Below are positions 7,568 to 17,123 of a DNA stretch of 64,000 bases, piece by piece (position 1 is the stretch's first letter; every line of letters starts with the position of its first letter). Source of the DNA: Sphingobium sp. DEHP117 (GTDB lineage Bacteria > Pseudomonadota > Alphaproteobacteria > Sphingomonadales > Sphingomonadaceae). The stretch spans positions 225,001 to 289,000 of the forward strand of contig NZ_JAPFBJ010000002.1 in NCBI RefSeq assembly GCF_030867385.1, read 5' to 3'. A model generated the notes under the pieces. The model was not told where the DNA came from, made no database searches, and worked only from the letters and a program-made list of their open reading frames with translations. Position numbers and translations under genes: made by a program.

Positions 7568-8652
7568 CCCACCCCATCCAGCTGCGCCAGCCGCGCGGCT
7601 TCGTCTTCGGCCATCAGCGCGGAGATAACCTCCTGCAATCCCGGCCCCTCCAATATCTCCGGCAGGCGGTGGAGCGTCAGGTTGATGCGGTGGTCAGTGA
7701 CTCGGCCCTGCGGGAAATTATAGGTGCGGATGCGCTCCGAGCGGTCGCCGGAGCCGACCATCGCCTTGCGCGCGCCCGCCTGCTCGCTGTGTGCCCTTTC
7801 TCGTTCCAGTTCATAGAGTCGGGTGCGCAGCACCCGGAGGGCCTTTTCCTTGTTCTTGTGCTGGCTGCGCTGATCCTGCTGGATGACAACGAGGCCGGTC
7901 GGCAAGTGCGTGATCCGCACGGCGGAATCGGTGGTGTTCACATGCTGGCCGCCCGCGCCGGATGCGCGGAAGATGTCGATCTTGAGGTCCGTCGCCTCGT
8001 TAATCTGCACGTCCACGTCCTCGGCCTCGGGCAGCACGGCGACGGTGGCCGCGGAGGTGTGGATGCGCCCGCCGCTCTCCGTAACCGGCACGCGCTGGAC
8101 GCGATGCACGCCGCTCTCGAACTTCAGCTTCGCGAACACGCCGACGCCGTTGACCGACGCCACCACTTCCTTGAATCCGCCCTGCTCGGACGGGCTGGCG
8201 GAGATGATCTCCATCTTCCAGCCCTGCTCGTCGGCATAGCGCTGATACATGCGCAGCAGATCGCCCGCGAAGAGCGCCGCCTCGTCGCCACCGGTACCGG
8301 CACGGATTTCGAGCATGGCGGGGCGGGCATCCGCCGCATCCTTGGGCAGGAGTTGCAGCGCGAGCGCACGCTCGGCCTGCGGAAGCTGGGCGCGCAGCTC
8401 CTGCATTTCATCGTTGGCGAGCGCGCGCATCTCGGCATCGGCCTCGCCGGAGGAAAGGAGGGATTCGAGGTCGGCGATCTCTTTCTGGCAGCCAGACAGC
8501 GCGCGGGCGGCCTTCACCACCGGCTCGAGCTCGGCATATTCCTTGGAGAGCTTGACGAACTCCGCCGCGTCAAGATCCGGCCGCGCCATCGCAGCCTCCG
8601 CCTCCTCATAGCGCCGCTCGATCTGGGAAATGGTGGCGGGGGAGATTTTCAT
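7564..8652 (-). CDS. prfA: Peptide chain release factor 1
   Basis: A 362-residue class I release factor. The codon-recognition tripeptide is 'PVT' (189-191), the RF1 type that reads UAG and UAA. The universal 'GGQ' is at 234-236 in '[18 protein letters not shown]', where it triggers peptidyl-tRNA hydrolysis in the ribosome. Length and domain order are normal. It is followed, with overlap, by prmC, which methylates this GGQ glutamine. The ATG at 8652 lies just beyond a G/C-rich palindromic element (8664-8762) that must form most of the 5' leader. Confidence 0.97.
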   Translation of the reverse strand: MKISPATISQIERRYEEAEAAMARPDLDAAEFVKLSKEYAELEPVVKAARALSGCQKEIADLESLLSSGEADAEMRALANDEMQELRAQLPQAERALALQLLPKDAADARPAMLEIRAGTGGDEAALFAGDLLRMYQRYADEQGWKMEIISASPSEQGGFKEVVASVNGVGVFAKLKFESGVHRVQRVPVTESGGRIHTSAATVAVLPEAEDVDVQINEATDLKIDIFRASGAGGQHVNTTDSAVRITHLPTGLVVIQQDQRSQHKNKEKALRVLRTRLYELERERAHSEQAGARKAMVGSGDRSERIRTYNFPQGRVTDHRINLTLHRLPEILEGPGLQEVISALMAEDEAARLAQLDGVG

Positions 8653-8663
8653 GCTGCTCCTCT

Positions 8664-8762
8664 CCCCTCCCCTTCAGGGGAGGGAGCGGGGGTGGGGTAT
8701 AGCCCCAGGCGCCGCCCTCCAAACAAGCGCCCCACCCCAACCCCTCCCCTGAAGGGGAGGGG
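8664..8762. repeat. Nested G/C palindrome between hisS and prfA
   Basis: The left arm (8664-8697) and right arm (8730-8762) are near-perfect inverted copies, and each contains its own palindrome, cccctccccttcaggggagg. The layout, a self-complementary unit in two inverted copies, is typical of a mobile REP doublet. It lies 12 bases before the prfA start codon on the minus strand. Confidence 0.7.
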
Positions 8763-8843
8763 CTTTTTGGAGGCTGACCCGCGAGGGCGGCGAAGCCAAC
8801 CAAGTTCAGCATGACGGTGGGGAGACGTGGCGGTGACAGTCAT

Positions 8844-10145
8844 TTAAGGATGCTCACTAGTCATTCCACCGACACCGGGACCAATAGCCAAAAGCACCTT
8901 TGTTAGGAATTCACGATCAGGGTCAGTCTTTAACTGGGTAAGTTTATATCTTGGCCCGCCGGTGGGATCGATGTTCTTCACATAAAGCGCAGCATCGGCG
9001 TTGTGCTTCCGAGCAACCTCCGCATGACGCTTAGCATTGCCACGATAAGCAATTATCGTAGCAAAGCCTTCACGACGAAGGTTGTAAGCGATATTCTGTG
9101 CATCGCCTTCCAATTCCGGCTTGTCCGGGATGACAGCAATCAGCGGCTCTGCTTTCAGATCGCCCACCAACATCGCCAGCCGCTCAATCCCCGCAGCCCA
9201 ACCGACCGCAGGCGTCGCTGGCCCACCCATATTCTCGATCAGGCCGTCATAGCGCCCGCCGCCGAGCACGGTGCCCTGCGCGCCGAGGCGATCGGTGACG
9301 AACTCGAATGCGGTGTGGCGGTAATAGTCCAGGCCGCGCACCAGCCTTGCGTTGCGCTGCCAGGCCACGCCTGCGGCATCCAGCCCCGCCGTCACCTTGT
9401 CGAAGAACGCGCGTGCGTCATCGGTGAGGAACGCATCGATATCCGGCGCGGCGTCGGCGATGGGGCGGTCGCGCGGGTCTTTGCTGTCCAGGATGCGCAG
9501 CGGATTGCGGGCGAGGCGATCGACGCTGTCCTCGCTCAACTCCCCCCGGTGCGCCTCGAAATGCGCGACAAGTGCATCGCGCCATGCATCGCGGCTCTGC
9601 GCATCGCCCAGCGTGTTGAGCGTCAGCGTGACGCCCTCGTTGATGCCGAGTTCCTTCAGCAGCTGATCCGCGAAGCACAATAGCTCCACGTCCGCCAGCG
9701 GCTCGGCCGCGCCGATGATCTCGGCATCGACCTGATGAAACTGGCGATAGCGGCCCTTTTGCGGGCGCTCATAGCGGAACAAAGGCCCGTGCGTCGCCAC
9801 CTTCAGCGGCGCATATTGCTGCCAGCCTTCGGTGATGTAGGCGCGCGCGATTCCGGCGGTGAACTCGGGCCGCAGCGTCACCGAATCGCCGCCGCGATCC
9901 TCGAAGGTGTACATCTCCTTCGCCACCACATCCGTGCTCTCGCCCAGTGAGCGCGCGAAAACCGCCGTCTGCTCGAACACCGGCACCTCGATGCGGCGGA
10001 AGCCATAGAGCTTGCGCACGCGCTCGAACGTCTCGACGACATGGGCAAAGCGATCCGCCAGGCTGTCCGGCGTGCCGCCGAGCATATCCTGCGTGCCGCG
10101 AATGGGGCGGGGCGTTTCGATGCGTGCTTTGTCTTTGTCTGCCAT
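8844..10145 (-). CDS. hisS: Histidyl-tRNA synthetase
   Basis: A 433-residue class II synthetase that charges tRNA-His. Seen are '[17 protein letters not shown]' at the N-terminus, class II motif 2 in '[19 protein letters not shown]', the histidine-binding '[15 protein letters not shown]', and 'LGGGRYDGL'. The last 100 residues form the anticodon-binding domain ('[20 protein letters not shown]'). Odd feature: bases 8881-9120, encoding that domain, are about 49% G+C by hand count, whereas the adjacent catalytic part is near 70%. The C-terminus '[15 protein letters not shown]' is also unusual. The enzyme call is secure; recombination of the 3' end is only a suspicion. Confidence 0.95.
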   Translation of the reverse strand: MADKDKARIETPRPIRGTQDMLGGTPDSLADRFAHVVETFERVRKLYGFRRIEVPVFEQTAVFARSLGESTDVVAKEMYTFEDRGGDSVTLRPEFTAGIARAYITEGWQQYAPLKVATHGPLFRYERPQKGRYRQFHQVDAEIIGAAEPLADVELLCFADQLLKELGINEGVTLTLNTLGDAQSRDAWRDALVAHFEAHRGELSEDSVDRLARNPLRILDSKDPRDRPIADAAPDIDAFLTDDARAFFDKVTAGLDAAGVAWQRNARLVRGLDYYRHTAFEFVTDRLGAQGTVLGGGRYDGLIENMGGPATPAVGWAAGIERLAMLVGDLKAEPLIAVIPDKPELEGDAQNIAYNLRREGFATIIAYRGNAKRHAEVARKHNADAALYVKNIDPTGGPRYKLTQLKTDPDREFLTKVLLAIGPGVGGMTSEHP

Positions 10146-10247
10146 TGGCGCCCTCTAGCGGGAAATTGCGCCGATGGAAACAGGGGTGCGAGGGGCTTGC
10201 CGCGCCACAATGTTCTTGATATGTTCGCATCAAATATGGAGGTTGCG

Positions 10248-10652
10248 ATGCAGTTGTCGGGTGGATGCCATTGCGGCGCGGTGCGCTATGAGATCAGCGG
10301 GACGCCGCAGCATGTGGCGCTGTGTCATTGCGCGGATTGTCGCAAAAGCGCGGGTGCGCCGATGGTGGGCTGGGCCGCGTTTGCCGAGGGCGAGCTTGCG
10401 GTGACGAAGGGCACGCCGAAGACCTTCAACTCCTCAGGCGCAACCTATCGCAGCTTTTGCAGCGAATGCGGCACGGGGCTGTTCTATCGCAATGGCGAGT
10501 TCCTGCCCGGCATCGTGGATGTCCAGTCCGCCACGCTGGACGATCCGGCCGCGCTGCCGCCCACGGCGCATATTCAGGTGGCCGAGCGCATCAGCTGGAT
10601 GGCAACGGCGCATGGTCTGCCCACCTTTTCCCGTTTTCCCGGCATGGAGTGA
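10248..10652 (+). CDS. GFA (glutathione-dependent formaldehyde-activating)/CENP-V family zinc protein
   Basis: A 134-residue protein with the full cysteine pattern of the GFA fold: 'GGCHCGAVRYE' at the N-terminus, 'CHCADCRKSAG' about 20 residues later, and 'SFCSECGTGLFY' in the second half. The name comes from the Gfa enzyme that condenses formaldehyde with glutathione, but most members of this size have unknown substrates. The ATG at 10248 has GGAGG five bases upstream, which decides it over other in-frame starts. It diverges from hisS and precedes the M61 peptidase in the same direction. Confidence 0.88.
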   Translation: MQLSGGCHCGAVRYEISGTPQHVALCHCADCRKSAGAPMVGWAAFAEGELAVTKGTPKTFNSSGATYRSFCSECGTGLFYRNGEFLPGIVDVQSATLDDPAALPPTAHIQVAERISWMATAHGLPTFSRFPGME

Positions 10653-10732
10653 GGCGACCAGTCGCGGCAGGGGTGGACGAGAGGGAAATCCCGCGTCATT
10701 CTGGGCTCCTGCACTCGAACAAGGCCTCCCCC

Positions 10733-12685
10733 ATGCGTTCTTTGATCCCCCTGTCCCTGCTTCTATGTTCCGCTCCGATTGCCCTGGCGCAAACACCCGC
10801 CCCTTCACCCTCCGCCGCGCCGGCAACCCGCTCCGCCCCCGCTGCGCAGCCTATCATCGATACGATCCCGCCCGCGCGGGACATTGCCTACCCCGGCACG
10901 ATGCGGCTGGAGGTTGATGCGAGCGACACCACCCAGCGCATCTGGCGCGTCAAGCAGACGATCCCCGTCTCCTCCTCCGGCCCGCTCACGCTGCTGTACC
11001 CTGAATGGCTGCCCGGCAAGCATGGCCCGCGTGGCGCGATCGACAAGCTTGCGGGGTTGAAGATCAGCGCGAACGGCAAGGAAATCGGCTGGCGGCGCAA
11101 CCCGCTCGATGTCTATGCCTTTCACGTCAATGTGCCCGAGGGTGCGCGCGAGATCGTGGCGGAGTTCCAGTTCCTCAACCCCACCACGGATGCCGCAGGG
11201 CGCATCAGCGCCACCGACAAGATGCTGAACCTCAGCTTCGAGATGGTCTCGCTCTATCCGGCGGGCTATTATGTGCGGCAGATCCCCGTGGTGGCGAGCG
11301 TCACTTATCCGGCGGGCTGGTCTGCATACGGCGCGCTGAAGGGCAATGCGGCAGGCGCGGTGACGACCTACGAACCAACGGACTATGAGACACTGGTCGA
11401 TTCGCCGATCTTCGCGGGCAAATATGCCAACTCGGTCGATCTGGGCAGCAACGTGACCCTCAACATGGTGGCCGACAGCAAGGAAGAGCTGGCCGCGACG
11501 CCGGATCAGCTCAATGCTCACAAGAAGCTGGTGGCAGAATCGCTCGCGCTGTTCGGGGCGCGTCATTTCGACCGCTACGGGTTCCTGCTCGCCATCACGG
11601 ACGAGATGGGCGGCATTGGCCTCGAACATCACCGCTCGTCCGAAAACGGCGTCGACACCGGCTATTTCACCAAGTGGAACGACGGGCCGGGCGACCGCAA
11701 CCTGCTGCCCCATGAGTTCACCCATAGCTGGAACGGCAAGTTCCGCCGCCCCGAACTGCTGTGGACGCCCGATTACCGCACGCCGATGCAGGACAATCTG
11801 CTGTGGGTCTATGAGGGGCAGACGCAGTTCTGGGGCTATGTGCTGGGTGCGCGCTCCGGCCTTTATACCAAGGAGCAGACGCTGGACGCGCTCGCCTCCA
11901 TCGCCGCGCGGCTGGACCTTGCCAAGGGCCGCAGCTGGCGCGCGCTGGAGGATACCACGCACGACCCCATCATCTCCGCCCGGCGGCCGAAGAACTGGCT
12001 GAGCTGGCAGCGTAATGAGGACTATTACAACGAAGGCCTGCTGATGTGGCTGGAGGCGGACGGGATCATCCGGCGCGAGAGCAAGGGCGCGCGCGGGCTG
12101 GATGATTTCGCCAAGGCGTTCTTCGGCATGAACAATGGCGACTGGGGCGTTCTCACCTACACAAGGCAGGATGTGATCGACACGCTGAACAAGGTGCAGC
12201 CTTATGACTGGGCAGGATTTTTGAGCCAGCGCGTGGATCGCACGACGAGCGAAGCGCCCAAGAACGGCTTCACCCTGGGTGGCTATGCCTTGAGCTATGC
12301 CGACACGCCCAACAGCACCACCAAGGAGATCGAAAAGGCGATCAAGGGGCTGGACCAGACCTATGGCATAGGGCTGGCGATCAAGAGCGACGGCGAGGTC
12401 ATCACCGCCATCTGGGACAGCCCGGCGTTCAAGGCAGGCCTCGCGCCGGGGATGAAGATCGTGGCGGTGAACGGCACGGAATATTCGGGCGACGCCTTCA
12501 GGGCCGCTCTGACCCAGGCCAAGGCCGACAAGAAGCCGATCGCCCTCATCGTCAAGCAGAACAAAAATTTCAGGGTTATCGGACTCGATTATTCGCTCGG
12601 CGTGCGCTATCCGCGCCTCACCAAAACAGGAGAGGGTGCGGGCAGCCTTGATAGGCTGCTGGAAAGTAAAACAACATCACCCTGA
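10733..12685 (+). CDS. M61-family (glycyl aminopeptidase-like) secreted metallopeptidase with PDZ domain
   Basis: A 650-residue protein with a signal peptide ('MRSLIPLSLLLCSAPIALAQ'). After a Pro/Ala-rich linker come the M61 N-terminal beta domain and the catalytic domain with zinc ligands 'HEFTH' at 327-331; a downstream Glu in 'DNLLWVYEGQTQFWGY' fits the third ligand. A C-terminal PDZ domain ('IWDSPAFKAGLAPGMKIVAV') completes the family layout. Such enzymes remove N-terminal Gly or Ala from peptides in the periplasm. An AAGG stretch lies 10-13 bases before the ATG. Family assignment is firm; natural substrates are unknown. Confidence 0.92.
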   Translation: MRSLIPLSLLLCSAPIALAQTPAPSPSAAPATRSAPAAQPIIDTIPPARDIAYPGTMRLEVDASDTTQRIWRVKQTIPVSSSGPLTLLYPEWLPGKHGPRGAIDKLAGLKISANGKEIGWRRNPLDVYAFHVNVPEGAREIVAEFQFLNPTTDAAGRISATDKMLNLSFEMVSLYPAGYYVRQIPVVASVTYPAGWSAYGALKGNAAGAVTTYEPTDYETLVDSPIFAGKYANSVDLGSNVTLNMVADSKEELAATPDQLNAHKKLVAESLALFGARHFDRYGFLLAITDEMGGIGLEHHRSSENGVDTGYFTKWNDGPGDRNLLPHEFTHSWNGKFRRPELLWTPDYRTPMQDNLLWVYEGQTQFWGYVLGARSGLYTKEQTLDALASIAARLDLAKGRSWRALEDTTHDPIISARRPKNWLSWQRNEDYYNEGLLMWLEADGIIRRESKGARGLDDFAKAFFGMNNGDWGVLTYTRQDVIDTLNKVQPYDWAGFLSQRVDRTTSEAPKNGFTLGGYALSYADTPNSTTKEIEKAIKGLDQTYGIGLAIKSDGEVITAIWDSPAFKAGLAPGMKIVAVNGTEYSGDAFRAALTQAKADKKPIALIVKQNKNFRVIGLDYSLGVRYPRLTKTGEGAGSLDRLLESKTTSP

Positions 12686-12713
12686 GTAGCAACCGAACGA
12701 AGTCAGGCCATTC

Positions 12714-13247
12714 ATGCGTATCGACCTTATCCCGGTGGGCAGCAACCCGCCGCACAGCCTTAACGTCATCATCGAAGTACCCACGGGCGGCGAGCCGGTA
12801 AAGTACGAGTTCGACAAGGATAGCGGCGCGCTGTTCGTCGACCGCATCCTGCACACCCCGATGCGCTATCCGGCGAACTATGGCTTCGTGCCACACACTT
12901 TGTCTCCCGATGGCGACCCCTTGGACGCGCTGGTGGTGGCGCGCTCGCCGTTCGTGCCGGGCTGCGTCGTGCGGGCGCGGCCGATCGCTGTGCTGAACCT
13001 GGAAGACGAGCATGGCGGCGACGAAAAGCTCATCTGCGTGCCGGATGATGCGACCTTCCCTTATTACAAGGACGTGCAGCAGAAAGAGGACCTGCCCGAC
13101 ATCGTGTTCGCGCAGATCGAGCATTTCTTCACCCACTATAAGGATCTGGAAGCCGAGAAATGGGTGCGTGTCGGCCATTGGGGCGACGCCGCCGAAGCTC
13201 AGCGGATCACGCTGGAGGCGATCGAGCGCTATCAGGCGGGGAAGTAA
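12714..13247 (+). CDS. ppa: Inorganic pyrophosphatase, family I
   Basis: A 177-residue soluble enzyme that hydrolyses pyrophosphate to two phosphates, pulling biosynthetic reactions forward. The Mg-binding signature 'DGDPLDALV' is present, with 'YPANYGFVPHT' before it and the conserved 'KYEFDKDSGALFVDR' near the N-terminus. Length is normal for bacterial family I enzymes. The ATG at 12714 follows AGTCAGG. A palindromic repeat follows the gene at once. Confidence 0.97.
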   Translation: MRIDLIPVGSNPPHSLNVIIEVPTGGEPVKYEFDKDSGALFVDRILHTPMRYPANYGFVPHTLSPDGDPLDALVVARSPFVPGCVVRARPIAVLNLEDEHGGDEKLICVPDDATFPYYKDVQQKEDLPDIVFAQIEHFFTHYKDLEAEKWVRVGHWGDAAEAQRITLEAIERYQAGK

Positions 13248-13264
13248 GGGCTAACAGTCCAGCT

Positions 13265-13361
13265 CGTCATTCCCGCGAACGCGGGAAACGTCAGTTCGCC
13301 GAAGGCAATTCAGACGTGCTCACCTGCGACAAACTGGATCCCCGCGTTCGCGGGGATGACG
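13265..13361. repeat. Palindromic intergenic element with two hairpins
   Basis: The left hairpin (cgtcattcccgcgaacgcgggaa, 13265-13287) and right hairpin (ctggatccccgcg / cgcggggatgacg, 13334-13361) have related G/C-rich arms in inverted order, giving cgtcat and atgacg ends. It lies between the convergent ppa and queF genes. Elements with this 'cattcccgcg...cgcggggatgac' design are widespread in proteobacterial intergenic DNA. No T-tract is seen. Confidence 0.65.
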
Positions 13362-13404
13362 TCAGATATCGAAAGCGCGTCGGAGAAATCCGGCGCGTTT
13401 CGAT

Positions 13405-13851
13405 TCACCCCCGCCCTCGATATCCCGCCACGCCCTGATCCGGCACCCACACGTCCGCCGGGGCAGCGCCGCTTTGCCAGAACACGTCGATGGGGATGCC
13501 GCCGCGCGGGTACCAATAGCCGCCGATGCGGAGCCATAGCGGCTTCATCTCGTCGAACAGGCGCTGGCCGATACCCACCGTGCAATCCTCATGAAAGGCG
13601 GCGTGGTTGCGGAAGCTGCCCAGAAACAGCTTCAGTGACTTCGATTCGACGATCGTCTCGCCCGGCACATAATCGATCACCAGATGCGCAAAATCGGGCT
13701 GGCCGGTGACGGGGCAGAGCGAGGTAAACTCCGGCGCAACGAAGCGCACGAGGTAGCGCGTGCCGGAGCGCGGGTTGGGGACGTAATCGAGCACGGCCTC
13801 TTGCGGAGAAGCGGGCAGCGCGCTGGTCTGGCCAAGATGGATAGGGTTCAT
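13405..13851 (-). CDS. queF: QueF, NADPH-dependent 7-cyano-7-deazaguanine reductase
   Basis: A 148-residue unimodular QueF that reduces preQ0 to preQ1 in queuosine synthesis. The catalytic Cys46 lies in '[11 protein letters not shown]', with Asp53 in the same motif; '[20 protein letters not shown]' is the family substrate and NADPH signature. No other queuosine gene is in the window, and I see no preQ1-riboswitch-like leader. It converges with ppa. Identification is secure. Confidence 0.96.
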   Translation of the reverse strand: MNPIHLGQTSALPASPQEAVLDYVPNPRSGTRYLVRFVAPEFTSLCPVTGQPDFAHLVIDYVPGETIVESKSLKLFLGSFRNHAAFHEDCTVGIGQRLFDEMKPLWLRIGGYWYPRGGIPIDVFWQSGAAPADVWVPDQGVAGYRGRG

Positions 13852-13887
13852 GGCCCCGGCCTATAGAACAACGCCGCGCGCGCGCAA

Positions 13888-13917
13888 AGGGGCTGGAAAC
13901 GTGCCAGCCACTCCCCT
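13888..13917 (+). promoter_or_regulatory. Stem-loop in the sulfurtransferase leader
   Basis: A hairpin with stem ggctgg/ccagcc and loop aaacgtg, enclosed by agg/cct, lies about 40 bases before the ATG at 13958. It could be a leader structure, but it matches no riboswitch that I can name. Confidence 0.25.
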
Positions 13918-13957
13918 ATCGCTGTAAACGGACTGATGCGGATCTCAGGGGCGATAC

Positions 13958-14800
13958 ATGGACATTTTGGTAAGCACGGACTGGCTGGCGGAGAACATGG
14001 GGGCCAGCGACCTGCGCGTCGTTGACGCGAGCTATTTCCTGCCGGAGATGGGGCGCGACGCCGCAGCCGAGTATGAGGCGCAGCACATCCCCGGCGCGGT
14101 GTTCCTGAATCTCGCCGAACTCGTCGACACCACCAGCCCGCTGGCCAACACCGTGCCCCAGCCCGAAAAGTTCGCCAGCCGGATGCAGGCGCTGGGGCTG
14201 GGCGACGGCGGCCGCATCGTGCTGTATGACAACAGCCCGCTGCGCACCGCGGCGCGCGCCTGGTGGCTGTTCGAGATCATGGGCGCGCCCAACATCGCGA
14301 TCCTCGACGGCGGGCTGGGCAAATGGCTCAGCGAAAAGCGCGAGACCGAGAGCGGCAAGCAGCAACTGCGCCACCGCCACTTCACCGTCTGGCGCGATGA
14401 CAAGGCGATAGCGACCAAGACCCAGGTATTGGAGAACATCAGCACCAAGGCCGCGCAGACGGTCGACGCCCGCACCATGAGCCGCTTCACCGCCGAGGAG
14501 CCCGAGGTGCGCCCCGGCATGGCATCCGGCCATATCCCCGGCTCGGTCTGCCTGCCCTATTCGCGGCTGTTCAATGCCGACGGCACATGGAAGCGCGGGC
14601 ATGAGCTGAAAGGCCTGTTCATCGAGGCGGGAGTCAATCTCGACAAGCCGCTCATCACGACCTGCGGCAGCGGGGTGACGGCGGCCTGCGTGTTGTTCGG
14701 CGCGCGCCTGCTCGGCAAGAAGGACGTGACGCTTTATGACGGGAGCTGGAGCGACTGGGGCTCCGACCCCGCCACGCCCAAGGCCACAGGCCCGGCATGA
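13958..14800 (+). CDS. sseA: 3-mercaptopyruvate sulfurtransferase
   Basis: A 280-residue protein of two rhodanese domains, the N-terminal one without a catalytic Cys. The active-site loop 'TTCGSGVTAA' has Cys236; the CG[S/T]GV form marks mercaptopyruvate sulfurtransferases, in contrast to thiosulfate-specific rhodaneses. It moves sulfur from 3-mercaptopyruvate to thiol acceptors or cyanide. Its TGA overlaps the start of metC (ATGA), joining two enzymes of sulfur amino-acid metabolism in one operon. The ATG follows a weak GGGG site. Confidence 0.92.
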   Translation: MDILVSTDWLAENMGASDLRVVDASYFLPEMGRDAAAEYEAQHIPGAVFLNLAELVDTTSPLANTVPQPEKFASRMQALGLGDGGRIVLYDNSPLRTAARAWWLFEIMGAPNIAILDGGLGKWLSEKRETESGKQQLRHRHFTVWRDDKAIATKTQVLENISTKAAQTVDARTMSRFTAEEPEVRPGMASGHIPGSVCLPYSRLFNADGTWKRGHELKGLFIEAGVNLDKPLITTCGSGVTAACVLFGARLLGKKDVTLYDGSWSDWGSDPATPKATGPA

Positions 14801-16002
14801 GCAAGGCGGACGACGACGGGGACGCAGTCGCCCCCGCCACGCAAGTGACGCAGGCCGGGCGCAGGGCGGAGTGGACCGGCATTCCCGGCCAGCCCGGCGG
14901 CGTCGTCAACCCGCCGGTCTGGCGTGCGTCCACCATCCTCTATGACAATGTCGCCCATCTGCGCGCGGCACGCAGCAACAGTCATGAGCGCTGGTATTAT
15001 GGCCGGCGCGGCACACCAACGCACTGGGCGCTCGCCGATGCACTGACCGAGATGGAACCGGGCGCGGTGGGCACGATGCTGTTTCCCTCCGGCGTCGCGG
15101 CGATCAGCTGCGCACTGATGGCTGTGCTGAAACCCGGCGACCAGCTGTTGATGGTCGACAGCGTTTATGACCCCACTCGCGCCTTCTGCGACAAGGTGCT
15201 CAAACCCATGGGTATCGAGACGGTGTATTACGACCCGCTGATCGGCGCGGGGATCGCCACGCTGATGACCGAGCGCACCCGCGCCGTTTTCATGGAGAGC
15301 CCCGGCAGCCTTACGTTCGAGGTGCAGGATGTGCCTGCCATCGTCGCGGCCGCCAAGGCGCGCGATGTCGTGACCCTGATCGACAACACATGGGCAACGC
15401 CGCTGTTCTTCTCCGCTCACGGCCATGGAGTCGATATCTCCATCCTCGCCTGCACCAAGTATGTCACCGGGCACAGCGATGTGATGTTGGGTTCCGTCAG
15501 CGCCAATGGCGCGCTGTGGCCGCGCATCGAGCAGATGGGGCGACTGTTCGGCCAGATTTGCGGAGCGGACGATGCCTGGCTGGCGCTGAGGGGGCTACGC
15601 ACATTGGGTGTCCGGTTGAAGCAGCATCAGGACAGCGCGCTCACCGTGGCCCGCTGGCTGGCAGAGCGTCCCGAGGTAGGCACCGTGCTGCACCCCGCCC
15701 TCCCCTCCTGCCCCGGCCACGCGCAATGGGTGCGGGACTTCAAGGGCAGCTCCGGCCTGTTCAGCTTTACCTTGGCGGGAGCGGAGGATGCGGCGCGCGT
15801 CCGCTTCATAGACGCGCTCCGGCATTTCGGCATTGGCTATAGCTGGGGCGGCTTCGAAAGCCTCGCGCTTCCGGTCGATCCGCAATATTGCCGCAGTGCG
15901 ACAATCTGGAACACTCCCGATCCGCTGATCAGGCTTCATATCGGCCTGGAAGATCCGAACGATCTCATCGCAGATTTGGAACTGGCACTTCACCAAATCT
16001 GA
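14797..16002 (+). CDS. metC: Cystathionine beta-lyase (Cys/Met metabolism PLP enzyme)
   Basis: A 401-residue fold-type I PLP enzyme. The PLP lysine is Lys221 in 'ACTKYVTGHSDVMLGS', a form typical of bacterial cystathionine beta-lyases, which cleave cystathionine to homocysteine, pyruvate and ammonia. 'YYGRRGTPTHWALADALTEME' also matches that subgroup. It overlaps the sulfurtransferase gene by 4 bases. Other enzymes of the family, such as gamma-synthase, are less likely given the TKY-GHSD motif and length. Confidence 0.9.
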   Translation: MSKADDDGDAVAPATQVTQAGRRAEWTGIPGQPGGVVNPPVWRASTILYDNVAHLRAARSNSHERWYYGRRGTPTHWALADALTEMEPGAVGTMLFPSGVAAISCALMAVLKPGDQLLMVDSVYDPTRAFCDKVLKPMGIETVYYDPLIGAGIATLMTERTRAVFMESPGSLTFEVQDVPAIVAAAKARDVVTLIDNTWATPLFFSAHGHGVDISILACTKYVTGHSDVMLGSVSANGALWPRIEQMGRLFGQICGADDAWLALRGLRTLGVRLKQHQDSALTVARWLAERPEVGTVLHPALPSCPGHAQWVRDFKGSSGLFSFTLAGAEDAARVRFIDALRHFGIGYSWGGFESLALPVDPQYCRSATIWNTPDPLIRLHIGLEDPNDLIADLELALHQI

Positions 16003-16289
16003 CGCCTATCCTTACTAGATTGTAATATAACGATAATTTTTGCATTTACTTTTCGTTAACCCTGTTTGCTCCATTCAACCCGCACCGGATCAAGCGTTGC
16101 AGAAAGGCAACATCTGTGTGTCTAATTGGATGGATGCGCACGATTTTATCTTGTGCGGCGCGAAGCTTCCGGCCATCAAAAGCGCGTTCGCGGTGACTGG
16201 CCCGCCCCTGATCAGGGCATTCTATAGAGGCAGCGGCCCGAACGCAGGTGGGACGATCAATTGATCGACTCTACGAAGGGAAAATAAAT
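16003..16289 (+). other. Intergenic region, AT-rich at its left end
   Basis: These 287 bases separate metC from the TorF porin gene. Bases 16015-16070 are rich in A and T (tgtaatataacgataatttt), unlike the surrounding DNA, and could hold the porin promoter. A short inverted repeat cgcccctgatcagggc lies near 16202. I see no gene or named RNA. Confidence 0.4.
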
Positions 16290-17057
16290 ATGCGTAACAT
16301 CATTCTTGGTATGTCGGCGCTCGCGCTGGCAGCTGTTTCTGCGCCTGCTTTCGCTCAGGAAGAAGCCACCCCGGCCGTGACGATTTCCGGCGGCGCGACC
16401 CTCGTGTCCGACTACCGCTTCCGCGGTATCTCGCAGACCGACAAGGGCTTCGCGGTTCAGGGTAGCATGACCCTGACGCACTCGTCTGGTCTCTATGCCA
16501 GCGTGTGGGGCAGCTCGATCGACGAATATGTCGCCGCTGCTTCGGATCAGGAAATCGATCTGATTCTCGGCTACAAGAAGAGCTTCGGCGCCACCACCGT
16601 TGATCTCGGTGTGCTTTACTACTTCTATCCGGGTTCGGGCGACGTGATCCCCGGTTACAACTCTGACTTCTTTGAGCCCTATGTCGCGGTCTCGCAGGCA
16701 TTTGGCCCGGTCACCGCGAAGGTTTCGGCGGCATATGCTCCGAAGCAGAAGGCCCTGAGCATTGGCTTCGGCAAGGAAGACAACCTGTATGGCGCGCTCG
16801 ATCTGTCTGGCGCTCTCGGTGACTCGGGCGTTTCGCTCTCTGCGCACCTCGGCCACAACTTCAGCGATGACAGCTTCCTCTCTGCTGGCAAGGACTACAC
16901 GGACTGGTCGCTGGGCGCTTCCTATGCATGGAAGAACCTGACCTTCGGCGTTTCCTATGTCGACACAAACTTTGCCAAGGGCGCGCTCGTCAGCCCCTTC
17001 AGTGGCAAGGACATCGCCAAGGCTGGCGTTGTCGGTACGATCGGCGTTGCTTTCTGA
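16290..17057 (+). CDS. TorF family putative porin
   Basis: A 255-residue outer-membrane protein with a signal peptide ending 'APAFAQ' (about residue 22). The mature protein begins 'TISGGATLVSDYRFRGISQT', the hallmark of the TorF/TIGR02001 family, followed by alternating strands typical of a small beta-barrel and a C-terminal aromatic 'VGTIGVAF'. The ATG at 16290 follows GAAGGG. Codons are less G/C-biased than in neighbours, as in highly expressed porins. A good intrinsic terminator follows. The family is clear; solute specificity is unknown. Confidence 0.9.
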   Translation: MRNIILGMSALALAAVSAPAFAQEEATPAVTISGGATLVSDYRFRGISQTDKGFAVQGSMTLTHSSGLYASVWGSSIDEYVAAASDQEIDLILGYKKSFGATTVDLGVLYYFYPGSGDVIPGYNSDFFEPYVAVSQAFGPVTAKVSAAYAPKQKALSIGFGKEDNLYGALDLSGALGDSGVSLSAHLGHNFSDDSFLSAGKDYTDWSLGASYAWKNLTFGVSYVDTNFAKGALVSPFSGKDIAKAGVVGTIGVAF

Positions 17058-17087
17058 TCTCCTGATCAGAGATAAAGGCTAAAAGGA

Positions 17088-17122
17088 GGGTCGCGGTCCG
17101 CAGGGATCGCGGCCCTTTTCTT
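17088..17122 (+). terminator. Rho-independent terminator of the TorF porin gene
   Basis: The stem gggtcgcg (17088-17095) pairs with cgcggccc (17108-17115), with one G-T pair, followed by ttttctt. It lies 30 bases after the stop codon. Confidence 0.8.
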
Positions 17123-17123
17123 A

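Noticed and set aside
13852..13957. A SAM- or SAH-type riboswitch before the sulfurtransferase gene
   Set aside because: There is one hairpin, but the conserved core bases of the known classes could not be matched.
16040..16264. A possible 74-residue gene upstream of the TorF porin
   Set aside because: It has no ribosome site, no recognisable family and lies in an AT-rich, promoter-like stretch.
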